DNA from: Cryptomeria japonica
Lineage: Eukaryota > Streptophyta > Pinopsida > Cupressales > Cupressaceae
Assembly: GCF_030272615.1 (NCBI RefSeq)
Contig: NC_081408.1
Coordinates: forward strand, 762,096,673 to 762,160,672
Length of the DNA stretch: 64,000 nucleotides
Direction: 5' to 3'
Shown piece after piece: positions 10,901 through 20,780 of the stretch (position 1 is the stretch's first letter; every line of letters begins with the position of its first letter). Below the pieces are notes generated by a model, which was not told the DNA's origin, searched no databases, and worked only from the letters and a program-made list of their open reading frames with translations. A program made the translations under genes and the position numbers.

Positions 10901-12175
10901 TGGAGGAATGTTATTGTTGATAACAAAAATAGGCCACACTAAGTAAACATATCTCATCTCTCCAAATGGATTGACACCGTCCACTGCCAATGAAAGCTTG
11001 AGATTACGAGGTTCTTCTTTAAAGTGTGGCCACTTTTCCTCTATGTCCATAAATGCTGAACCATCCGCAGGCATTCGAATAATGTCATCTCGACTTCTAT
11101 TGCGTGCATGGTAATCCATAAATTGTGCCAAGCTAGTGCACTTGAATAATCGTTGCATACGTGGAATAATGGGAATATAGCAAAGAACCTTGCGAGGAAC
11201 CCTTTTTGTTATTTGATCTATTTGATATCTACTGATATGACATTCAGGGCATTCAGTTCAAAATTCATGTTGTTTATGATATATAATATGATCATTGAGA
11301 CAAGCATCTATTGATTGATACTCCATTCCAATATCTTTCATAACGGCAGATAATTCTCGGTATGAGCGAGGTAGAATATTTGGATGGTGGTAACAAAAAC
11401 TCACCTATCAATCTACAGTGAAAAAATATAATTTGTTATAATAAAGAATATTAATGGTACAGCATGATTCATAGTTTATTATGGCATATATGACATACCT
11501 TAACATACGTGACATTGTTATGTTGGATAAATCATTCATAACCTTCAAGTTCACCAACAATAATACGGCGGAGAGAAGAGTTGCTTGCGAGCCTTTGTAA
11601 AGGGCCTCAAATGCCTTCTCAAGTAGAGGGACATCATGAACAACATCAAGGTCATCTTCATCATCATGATCAATTGCACGAGTACTAAATGAGTCATGGA
11701 TCAATGTATTTGTACCATCATCTTCAATTGTATTTTCTGGCTCATGATCGTCATCTTCCATGGGATCATTATCTTCAGCTTCGATATTCACACCTCCATG
11801 TTCGTCCACTTCAAAAACCATATTCTTAGGGTTGTGTTGATCCATACCATGTGCTCCGGGGTGCTCGACCTATATAAAATTGATAGGAAAAAATAAACCG
11901 TGATCATGATCTCATCATCACGTGATTTATTATGTATATAAATTGTCACCACGATATAATGAAAAAATTACCAATGGATGATAATCATGTCCACCTTCAA
12001 TGTGACCATGCAGCCTACAATGTTTCTTCATTGTTTTGATTAGAAGTCTTCTAGTCTTTAACCCCTTACAAATTTTGCATGGACAATAACATTTTCCATC
12101 ACCTTTTCTTTTCAAGTTAGACCACAATCTAGCAATTGTCTCCTTATTTTGTTGTTCATTGATATTGTCTGGCAT
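7918..12175 (-). pseudogene. CACTA transposase (TNP2-like), several exons, decayed
   Basis: On minus, in order: 12175-~11960 transposase-associated domain with CYCPCKICKG and a later HCRLHGH; 11845-~11500 acidic linker leading into the LLEKAFEALYKGSQATL segment; 11158-10784 TNP2 core with SLAVDGVNPFG (a conserved Asp) and NNIPPWMSIK; 10776-10564 and 10540-10223 further TNP2 (AMLLWTIHDAPG, KGKFACPVCG, HLFNGKEE); 9951-9700 (GMKSHDWHTF); 9445-8999 DUF4218 (SMWMVERHLKFLK, HPEGSMVEGYM); 8727-7918 DUF4216 (FKLVLFVVKWYKLR, LPSQCEQVFYSE) with a long Glu/Asp tail. Some gaps may be introns, but stops and frame changes indicate decay. It would catalyse cut-and-paste of the element. Confidence 0.8.
7940..8130. 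repeat. CAT/CATCAC trinucleotide microsatellite coding the acidic tail
   Basis: An ATC/ACC repeat with a perfect hexanucleotide (ACCATC)n core near 8005-8075. Read on minus it encodes Asp runs, a Gly-Asp repeat and a Glu-rich stretch at the C-terminus of the DUF4216 exon. ORFs in other frames (Ile/Thr- and Met/Val-rich) are shadows of the repeat. Confidence 0.9.
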
Positions 12176-13765
12176 GGTCTTTCTTCACAGGCAAGAAAAT
12201 AGAAATTATCATCATTGAACAAAGCATCTTATTGAATTTAGATTTCTAGTTTGCTTATTTTGCATATAAGCTCGCCCAAATATTTTACAATTATTTTTCA
12301 TCAAGATTCCCTCAGGAGATGGCAGATCCTGCTTCCATACTTTAATTCTGTTTTCTCAAAGGACAATCCTAAAAATCCATACATTGCAAACAACTTTTTA
12401 CACCTTTGTTGGTTGTGGTGGTGTCACAGAGAGTTTACATCAATAAAAGAAGAACATGCCAATGCTTTTAATGCAGCAATAGAAGTCTATCTCTTATTCA
12501 ATATCTCTAGTGAAACCCCCATGATCTTTTGTTGGAGTAGAATTTGTTATATTCTAGAAAGGGTCTTGTCATTTGTTGATGTGATATTCATCTACCTCAA
12601 GAAATAACTATTCTTTTCTCTAACAAGAAGTTGAACCAAATGAAGATCTAGCACCATGAAATGAATCCTCAAAAGGATTACTATAGTTAGTTTTGGTAGA
12701 TAATGATCTAGGTAAAATACTAATGTGGCTTTAGGAAACATTATGTACTAGCTTAGCATACTCTAACAACTTTGGTGCGACATGCTACATCCAATTAAGT
12801 CTCCATCGGTATCTCTATTGTGTTTATGGATTGGGATTCAATGTACTCTTTTTATACACATATTTTACTTTCAACTAAGGAGATTTGTATGTACTTACTT
12901 GTCTTTCAATTGTATTCATATTTCAAGAATTTCTTCTATCAACAAATCATTTGTTGTAAGTTGTACAAGTGGAAGCTTGAACATGCCTTCCATGCTAGCC
13001 TTGTTGATACGTTCAACACCATCTTGTGCAACAAATCTTTAGAACTCCACTATTTCATTGAAGAGTGAGTAGTAGGGACAATCTAGGACACTTACAGAGG
13101 TTTTGCAAGAGAGATAAATAGACCTAAATATTATGACTTAATAATTATCAATAGGTAAACATATAAGAAACTCTCAATATCAAAATGACTTTCTCAATTG
13201 TCTTTACTAGAAATGGATAGATATGCTAATAATGGCTTTATGACTGTATGTCAACTTTAGACTCAATCCAAGAAGAGCTAGAACTAATATGCGATATCTA
13301 GATTTATGATCTCTATAATATAACAATCCCATAATTATGTTTCCACGCATCTATACCAAAACACAAACATCATGCTAGTGTTCAGCCATAGCAATTGATA
13401 TCCTAATTATTGAATGTGAAATATGCACATAACTATGAATAAAGATTAAGAAAAACAAAGAAAGATGCTTATTGCAAACATAAATGACTAATGGACAAGA
13501 ATTAAATTCATTGTAGATAGTTTTGAATATCAAATTCACTTATTTGTGTCCATTTACTAACTCATGTACTTGTGGCCAACCATTTATCTCTTTCATAAAT
13601 TAAACACTTATTAATAGCATTAAATGGCTGAGTAATTATGTTTTAGTTGAAATTGAAAATAAAATATTTTATTTCAGGATAGCTCACACTATTCCCTATC
13701 ATATTTTAGACTCTCGGTTTTGTTAGTAGTGGTTTGATGTCTTTGGAGTTGATCATTGCATTTCT
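12176..13765. other. CACTA 5' non-coding region
   Basis: AT-rich DNA between the first transposase exon and the PPR fragment. No protein domain, RNA gene or tandem repeat is recognised on either strand. The short ORFs at 12251-12607 and 12782-13068 have no recognisable content. By position it should contain the transposase promoter, but no element can be named. Confidence 0.4.
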
Positions 13766-13771
13766 TTAGTT

Positions 13772-14557
13772 ACGTTTGCCAGCGTACTCCTAGCCTGTGC
13801 CAAAATGGGAGCTTTGGAATAGGGTATGGACATCCATCAAAGCATAAAAGATAGAGGAATTTTGTCAGATGTAGTTGCAACTGCACAAAATGGATTTGTT
13901 GAGAAGGCTTTAGAAACTTTCAAGCAAATGCAATCTGTAGGTGTAAAGCCAAATTCCACAACCATTGCTACTATCCTCCCTGCCTGTGCCAAAATGGGAG
14001 ATTTGGAACAGGGTATGGACATTCATCGAAGCATAAAGGATAGAGAAATTTTGTCAGATATTGTAGTTTTAACAACCCTGGTAGACATGTATGCAAAATG
14101 TGGAAGCATAGACAAGGCACGTGAACTGTTTGATAGAATGCTTGAAAGAAATGTTGTCTCGTGGACTGCAACGATTGCTGGAAATGCACAAAATGGATTT
14201 GTCGAAAAGGCTTTAGACACTTTCAAGCAAATGAAATCGGAATGCATAAAGCCAAATTCCACAACCTTTTCCAGCATCCTCTCTGCCTGTGCAAAAATGG
14301 GAGCTTTGGAACAGGGTATGGACATCCATCAAAGCATAACGGATAGAGGAATTTTGTTAGGTGTTGTACTTGCAAATCCCCTACTTGACATGAATGCAAA
14401 ATGTGGAAACATGGACAAGGCTCGTGAATTGTTTGATACGATGCTGCAAAGAGATGTGATCTCATGTGAACAATCAACACGCGCGTATACGGGAGGAAGG
14501 GATTGCTGCTACAAAATTGAATGCTCACTCCTCAATCACAGTTCTATGGTTTTATGA
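13772..14557 (+). pseudogene. PLS-type PPR protein fragment captured in CACTA
   Basis: The translation carries consecutive pentatricopeptide motifs: an N-terminal remnant with LACAKMGALE, then AQNGFVEKALETFKQM, KPNSTTIATILPACAKMG, LVDMYAKCGSIDKARELF, RNVVSWTATI, a second AQNGFVEKALDTFKQM, and LLDMNAKCGNMDKARELF. This is the PLS arrangement of plant organellar RNA-binding/editing factors. A TAG near 13820 breaks the first motif. An internal deletion joins ILSDVV directly to ATAQNG, dropping about one repeat. After QRDVIS (about 14465) the homology ends in unrelated codons. No start, transit peptide, E or DYW domain is present. It is a non-functional gene fragment, opposite in strand to the transposase. 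Confidence 0.85.
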
Positions 14558-14757
14558 GATTAAACTAGGACAATTAACCACCACATGTATATTTTTTGCA
14601 ACATGAAATTAAAAACTAGGGCAATTTGAATCTACCTCCTACATGGGATTACCTTTGACGTGGGTTTGATGTTCTTGGGGGTTGAATTCACCACGGATGC
14701 CTACGCGAGATTGCAATTCACAAATGAATTCCCTGCCTCTTTTTTTATTTTATAATG

Positions 14758-14945
14758 GCCGCTATCGTCAGAATTACGACGAACTCGAGCACTTTTTTGA
14801 AAAAAAAGAAAATTCTCATTGCTAATGCCTTCGTCGAAACTAAATGGGAAATTTCTGTCATAATTACAACGAATGCAGACATTTTTTCAAAAAAAATCAA
14901 ATTTGGCCACAATATACCTTCTCCGTCGGAAACCTTAGTCAAAAA
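14758..14945. repeat. CACTA subterminal repeats
   Basis: Two ~50-bp copies about 90 bp apart (from about 14767 and 14857) share the pattern GTC-A-AATTAC-ACGAA followed by a homopolymer TTTTTT-AAAAAAA block. Between and after them are CTTCGTCGAAAC and CTCCGTCGGAAAC. CGACGAA/CCGACGG motifs of this kind are typical of subterminal regions of plant CACTA elements, where the transposase binds. Confidence 0.55.
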
Positions 14946-14946
14946 T

Positions 14947-14966
14947 CTAGTCCAAATGTATTAGTG
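14947..14966 (-). repeat. CACTA terminal sequence
   Basis: On minus the element starts CACTAATACATTTGG. The flanking base triplet on + is TAG (14967-14969), a candidate 3-bp target duplication. The partner terminus is not in the window, so the inverted repeat cannot be verified. Confidence 0.6.
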
Positions 14967-15343
14967 TAGGTACAGGTCTATTTCACCTTCCTTTCTTCTG
15001 CAATGTTTTCAAAATTAAAATATTTCTCCATCTCGGAGATGCAATCCATCAATTAATCTAAATCCAACTTTCCATCATATTCTGGTGGCGTAAAATGAGG
15101 TTTAGTATTCTCCCTACTCAAAACCCTCAAAAACCTTTGCTCATTCATATCGACCACTGGTGGGTTTACTTGTTTTGTCGAGGCTTCTTCTCCTTCATCT
15201 TCACTTACATCTTCAATATGTCAGCCTCTTCTTTGGGCTCTCTCCATCGATTCCAACCGAGCTTCTATTCCTCACAATATTTCCATCACAATAGGGTGTG
15301 CATTCCCACATGCTCCACCATTCCTAGTTCCTCTTTGTGCCAT
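14967..15343 (-). pseudogene. Chromovirus (Ty3/gypsy) gag N-terminal fragment
   Basis: On minus, an ATG at 15343 opens MAQRGTRNGG, then IEARLESMERAQRRG, an acidic EDVSEDEGEEAS segment, QRFLRVLSREN, PPEYDGKLDLD and MEKYFNFENIAEERKVK. This is the start of a plant chromovirus gag. Stops interrupt it near 15280, 15225, 15035 and 14978. The frame is lost at 14966, where the CACTA terminus begins, so the rest of the element presumably lies on the far side of CACTA, outside the window. Confidence 0.65.
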
Positions 15344-15435
15344 CTTTACGTCAGTCCTCTACAGCTACAGGTCGGATCCACAGTCCACCACCCTACAATA
15401 AAATTCTCAGGACAACACAACCTCTGGAATGAAAA

Positions 15436-15450
15436 CTCACTCGGATACCA
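15436..15450 (-). promoter_or_regulatory. Primer binding site of the chromovirus
   Basis: On minus TGGTATCCGAGTGAG lies two bases after an LTR-like end ACTACTTCA. It matches the initiator-tRNA-Met type site (TGGTATCAGAGC) with a mismatch, and sits about 90 bp before the gag ATG as expected. Confidence 0.6.
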
Positions 15451-15452
15451 CT

Positions 15453-16160
15453 TGAAGTAGTCACCGGTTAGGAGGGACCTCAAAGAGATCAATCCAAACC
15501 GGTCAATAAGAGTAAACACAATGGAAACACAAGGACATGATGGAGGAAATACAAAACATATTGAATTATAACATGAAAATTGATTACAACCAATCGGTAA
15601 CAACCAGGTTACAGATACCGGCTCACAGGCCTGCTAGAACATGCTCAAAGTACAAAATAGGTCACAACCGAGACCTCAAATCACAAGATCTATCTTCTAT
15701 GCTAGGTCTCACTTCTTAATTATATTCTACTACTCTATTACAATAATTTATATGATCCAAAGGGATCTGGTCAGCCCAAAAAAGGATCAAAACCTGAAGA
15801 ACAAGACCTAATGTGCAAAATTAACAAGGTCGGCCTCCGCCAAAGAAATTCCTCCGAAAAATCCACAGGATGAAGTGTAGATCACTGGAAAAGGTCAGCC
15901 ACACACCAAGGAACATCAGAATCAATTCTTAGGGTTTCGCAAGCTATGGAAGGGATCTGGTAGGTCACCAATGTAAATAGGTCCAGGCAACTGGTAACAG
16001 GAATCTATCAACCGGTAATAGGAAATTATCTCGGAAACTGGTAGTGATATCTTGCCGAAAAATGATCCAAATGCTCCAAGGTTTGGGAATAAGGAAGATG
16101 ATCAAGTCTTCAAGTAAAATCCAACTCCACAGGTTCCGGTGAGCCAAATCCGGGACACAC
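15453..16160 (-). repeat. 5' LTR of the chromovirus (outer border approximate)
   Basis: The inner border is set by the primer binding site. The LTR would end CTACTTCA on minus. The outer border is less sure: TGTGTCCCGG read on minus near 16160 is a plausible TG start, giving ~708 bp. ACCGGT-type words are frequent. No second LTR is in the window. Confidence 0.45.
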
Positions 16161-17970
16161 ATAAAGATATGTTGAAACTACAAACAAAAAGCAAAACAGA
16201 AATGAAATATTTTTGGTTGATGCAAGATTGCTATGAACCGAGGATGCTCTTGCATCAGATTTCCAAAATATTCTAATGTTATTTATCGAACAAAAAGTGG
16301 TGGTTATGTGATTGAGAATGATGGTGAAGTAAACATACATTCTTCAAGCCCGATTCTAAAAATCAATCATTTGTAACACACATCCCGACAAGGAAGTGTA
16401 TGGTAGAAATTTGATAGTGTGTTGCACATCTGAATTTCATTACTTCATAAGCCCAACTCCATTAATAGATTGTAAGGAGATAGGTGTACTAAAATATTTC
16501 CTTAATAGTATAACAATAGAGAAGGATTTAACTTGAGGTCCTATGATTACAACACAATAAATGCCATATGTTTTCTTCTTTATGTCTTAGAGCTTGGCTA
16601 TAAATGTCGTAATCAAAGATATGACATTCCACTTCAACTTGCATTCTATATATCATAAAAAATGATGAAGTGGACTTAAGCTCTTTATACCTTACTTTGT
16701 AGTTGACAAATATGAAATTTATGTAAATTCAACTATGGTTATTCAAATCATGAGCAGTTGCAGTGGGCTTTTAACTCAATAAATAGATTATAGCCACATT
16801 CCTCCACTCCAAGAGCAAATAATAGTTAAATCTATAAATCGATTCTAGCCATGCTCCTCAACTTCAGGAGAAAATCATAGTTAATTTCATCTTGCCATCA
16901 ACTATAACTATTAAAAGTGCTCCTGCTGATAGTTATTGCTCTTTTTAAAAAGTTGACAGTGACTAGAAATGACCCATGTAAGCCATAAAATTTGTTTGTT
17001 ATGGAGTAGATATAAAAGTGATTCTCAACCAAGAAGTTCTTAGAGTGGTCATACAAATGCATGTCGCTGATAGAGAAGATACCTAAATCATATTTAGAAA
17101 AGGGGTAAAATTGAATGTTATTGAGTGAAGCATATGAAGTTTACAAGTTTGCCTTGTGGCGCATGTAGAAGCATTTACAAATTTCCATGGAGCTTTTGTA
17201 TATATAAATTTTATAAATGTCGAGCGAAGATTACATTTGTTTTGTATTTTGAAATAAACATGCATTTACATCAGTGTCTTTGTGGACATTATGGTTCTAT
17301 TTACATATAGAACTTTACATGTGATCATCAAAATACCTTGTGCAATGCACATCTTTTCATCCTACCAAATATAAACCGAGGTAACGCATGCGAATTTCAA
17401 CAATATTTTAGTTGTTTTCTAACATGAGATTTTAGGTTCTATCACAAACATTGAGAGATAGGTCATTGATCATTAATCAGATCATCAATTGGGCGAATGT
17501 ATTTTTTTTTTCAACAAATCTATTTTTCCCATTTCTACTTGATCTCTTATATGGAATAGAAATTACATCTTCCCTCCAAACAATGTGCCTAATTGAAAGG
17601 AAGACAAGGAGCATGAATTATTCCTATAGTAATCTAATAACAATAGAGATGAAAAAAATGATCTAAAATACTTTTCAAGAAATAAACAAGACAATAAATC
17701 ATTCACCATAACATAGTAATTTATCATGAGAAATGTATTATGTGAAAACACTAGCCTCAAAACTCCAAACCAATATATTAATTGACAACAATATCAATTA
17801 TAATAAAATGCAAGATATAAGTCCTCACAATAGACAATGCTAATCCAACTCATATCTAGAGTAATTCCAACAATGTAACAATACCTATAAAGAACACAAT
17901 GTAAGTTATTCCATCTTAAACACATAATCAATAGTTTTTAATTTTAGTCAGGGGTTTTCCATTCTCTACA
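16161..17970. other. AT-rich intergenic DNA
   Basis: No coding frame longer than ~75 codons, no recognised domain and no tandem array on either strand. The last ~50 bases before 17988 could be 5' UTR of the CSD/GRP gene or its retrocopy, but no promoter is identifiable. Confidence 0.4.
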
Positions 17971-17987
17971 AAGTGTTGGTTGTAGAA

Positions 17988-18587
17988 ATGGCAGAGAAAC
18001 AGTCTAGAATGGTGAAGTGGTTTAAAATGCAGAATGGTTATAGATTCATAGCACCTAATGGTGGCAACGAGGATTTGTTTGTGCACCATTCATCTCTTCA
18101 TGTGAATGGTTTTCGCAGCTTGGTTGAAGGTGAATCGGTGGAATTTTTTGTGGAGAAAAGAAATGATGGTTGTACCAAGGTCGTAGATGTTACTGGACCT
18201 AATGGAGCATATGTTCAGGGTAGTAGTGATGGTGGCAGCAGCAGTGGTGGCGTCTTTGGTGGTAGCGGTGGCTATGGAGGTGGTGGTCATGGTGGCATTA
18301 GATGAGGTGGTGGGGGTTCCAATGGTGGTAATGGTGAGGGTTATGGTGGTGATGTCTATGGACGTGGGGGTTATGGTAGTGATGGTAGTGGCTATGGAGG
18401 CAGGGGTTATGGCGATGGATGTTGCAGTGGTCGTGGTGACTATGGAGGCGGTGCTTGTGATAACTATGGTGACATTGGTCTTATGATGAGGGAGTTCCCT
18501 CAGCAACGTGGCAGTGGCGGAGGTGGTGGGGCTTGTTACAAGTGCGGTGAGCATGGTCACATGGCACATGAGTGCACCAGCGGCTGA
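17988..18587 (+). pseudogene. Cold-shock-domain glycine-rich protein with CCHC knuckle, one premature stop
   Basis: Residues 1-70 form a cold-shock domain: MVKWFKMQNGYRFIAPNGG with the RNP1 position, then DLFVHHSSLH as RNP2. A long Gly-rich region follows, and a C-terminal zinc knuckle [14 protein letters not shown] ends near the TGA at 18585-18587. Total length is ~199 codons, near the usual size of plant GRP2/CSDP RNA chaperones. MAEKQ at 17988 is taken as the start by comparison with the family; an in-frame ATG lies 15 bases upstream. A TGA at 18303-18305 interrupts the Gly-rich part, but the frame stays open to the knuckle. RNP1 is altered: the usual K-G-F/Y-G-F-I is N-G-Y-R-F-I. There is no intron, so a retrocopy is possible. 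The 3' flank is split by a LINE. Confidence 0.8.
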
Positions 18588-18710
18588 ATGAAAAGTGCAT
18601 GATCACATGGAGGATATGTTTTTGGTGTTTGTGGGCTTTAGTTGTACTCCTCCAATTTCCTCACAAGCACTCTTGTTTTGAAAAGTTTTCGTTCGCTTCC
18701 TTCATTACTG

Positions 18711-18726
18711 TAAACCAATATATGTT
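18711..18726. repeat. Left target-site duplication of the LINE
   Basis: TAAACCAATATATGTT here and TAAACCAGTATATGTT at 26677-26692 differ at one of 16 bases. They flank the LINE on both sides, as expected for target-primed reverse transcription. Confidence 0.85.
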
Positions 18727-18947
18727 TTGATTAATTAAAAATGGGTTTTTGAAAGGAACCCGAAACCTTGTTACATAGTAGGAGAAAGATAAATCATTAA
18801 AGAGGCATGAAATAACAATGCCTGGTAACCCATACAAAGAACAAGTCCCAGTTAAAACAAAAAGGGAGCACAAGACAAAGAGAACAGCACTAGACAGCCA
18901 AAGGACAGCACAAAGACAGCACCAAGATAGCACAAGGACAAGGACAG

Positions 18948-20780
18948 CTAAATGTTTCTTATGAGTTCTTTCGCATGAACCACCATTTGCTTCATATTGA
19001 CCGCAAAGTTTTTCATATCATCCAGCTCTTTTTCCTTGATATCAACCTGTTTCCGAGTGTTGGCCCTTGTTCTTTTTTCATGACCCTTCTTCTAAGTTTG
19101 ATCCTTATCATGCTCCTTGCCTTTAATCTGTTCAAATTTATTAATCAGCGTGTTAACATGGTCAACAATGGCCTTAAGGATCTAGAAGTTTTACTCAGCA
19201 ATCCTCTTCACAGTAAGCTCCATCATATCCACTCTATTGACCAGATTGTTCAGGTTAGTTTCTAGACCCTTATCATCTCTGATCCCTTCCAACTCCTTCA
19301 CCTTCTTTTCCATTTCCATAATTTTACTAACCATTGCCTCAATTGCCTCATCCTTGTTAATAGCAACCATTAATTCTTTAACATTCTTAGAGAGAGGCTT
19401 CTCACCCATAGTAGCTTTTTTTATCATATTGAGGTCAGTCTTCAAGTCACCAATCTCTTTCGCCATTTTGTGAATGACCTCACAAAAACCCTTGATGATG
19501 TCATTACCAATGCCACCATTCTAGACATTTTGATTGCCCATGTTGTTCTCCTGACCCTCATTCTGCATTCTTTGTGTGTTCACATTCTCCCCATGATCAC
19601 CATCCAGCATTTCATCTTCCTCCTTACCCTTATTATTGTCAGTTTTTTCAGCCTCGGAATCCTCATCAGAAGAAATAATAATCTTCCTTTTCACCTTGTT
19701 TATCCCCTTACTATTCTTCTTGGTCCTTTGGGTTTGCTTACCCATTCCCTTTCTCTTCTTGCTTTTTATGAATTTATCATCAAAAGACTCATCCTCGGAG
19801 TCTGAAAGGTCAAAATCCACAGCAGTCCCCTTGCTCTTTCCCTTGGTCTTCCCCTTATTGCTAAAATCCTCATACTCACCCTCAGTTTCAGAATAGAGAT
19901 TGAATCCACTATTCTCACTTTCAGTATCATCACCCCTAATTTGTTTGCCTATAATAATGGGTTTCTCAATAATTTTCCCCTTCAACATCTTATAAACAAA
20001 AACCATTAAACCCTGGTGGAGGGCGTGATCTTTTTGAGAATCTTTTTGCACTTCACAAATAGTATGATCCATAGAGCAAGCAAGATAGTAAGGAAGACTA
20101 ACCTTGTCACCATGGTGAAAGTGGTTGAGTAGCACAAAGTGATGCCCATAAGCCCTTGTGAATCTATCGTCTAGAGTAATGTAGTTGATGGTGGCAAACA
20201 AAACAAACCTCCACGGCCTGCAAATACGCTTAGGGGAATAGTAGGGATTATCCGCCTTCACCAATTTCCTTTTTTCTCCATCAGTGACAGGAAACCTATC
20301 TGCGGCCTTGTCAGACACACTTCGGTCTCTATAAAATTTCATACCTTCTTTAACCATACTTGTAGCTTCAGCAATGACATCCTCGTCCACTTGCATCATC
20401 AAGGTACCAACAAGAACCTTACCATTCTTCCAGTTTTTTATGAAATGCTCAGTGACAGTAGGGTCTTTGCCGCAAAGCCTTTGCATAAAAACATTCAAAC
20501 CTCCCTCTTGAAGAATCTCCCAGACTCCGTTGTTTTTCTTCCAGTCTGAGCAAGAAGTCAGTTCAAACCTCTTTTTATTACCTCCCATTTTATCCTTAAA
20601 TTCCCAATTCTTCCTTATTGCAGCTCTGTTATTTTCTCTGTGATCTCTGTGAAAAAACCTAACAATTTTATTGTTGTTATGAAGAGCCACCCAGAATCTG
20701 TGCCAAGTAAATATGATATGACAAATAAAACAAGCCTCATCATCGTATTGATCAATCATAGAAAAATGAGGAAAATGCAT
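18948..20780 (-). pseudogene. LINE ORF3: extra ORF downstream of RNase H
   Basis: The ATG at 20780-20778 overlaps the ORF2 stop as TAATG. The first ~260 residues look globular, with NVFMQRLCGKDPTVTEHF, a VDEDVIAEATSMVKEG segment and RPWRFVLFATINYITLDD. This pattern (a V/I-T/D-x-I-x-x-A/V-T motif, then a hydrophobic helix block) recalls extra ORFs of plant retrotransposons, but I cannot name the family. The middle is Lys/Glu/Asp/Ser-rich with KSKKRKGMGKQ-type basic clusters that could act as nuclear localisation signals. The C-terminus is coiled-coil-like (MEKKVKELEGIRDDKG). The frame runs to TAG at 18948 (610 codons) with internal stops near 19520, 19190, 19182 and 19098. Confidence 0.7.

Larger units (their letters stand above)
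6541..14966 (-). mobile_element. CACTA (En/Spm) element with captured PPR fragment
   Basis: The coding order on minus is transposase-associated domain, TNP2, DUF4218, DUF4216, then a second gene. This is the normal CACTA layout. The 5' terminus is at 14966: read on minus it starts CACTAATACATTTGG and soon enters CGACGGA/CGTCG-type subterminal repeats. The chromovirus gag reading frame on the right stops being recognisable exactly there, which supports the border. The other end is not visible: the element is interrupted at 6540/6541 by gypsy1. A PPR gene fragment lies in the 5' non-coding part on the opposite strand. Confidence 0.75.

Noticed and set aside
13709-13731. TTAGTAGTG as the right CACTA terminus
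   Set aside because: No subterminal repeats next to it and no TSD match. The terminus at 14966 has CGACGGA-type subterminal repeats and coincides with the end of gag homology.
13772-14557. Functional PPR gene
   Set aside because: No start or transit peptide, a stop in the first motif, an internal deletion, and homology ending abruptly near 14470.
18090-18569. Thr/Ile-rich antisense ORF
   Set aside because: Mirror of the Gly-rich codons of the CSD/GRP frame.
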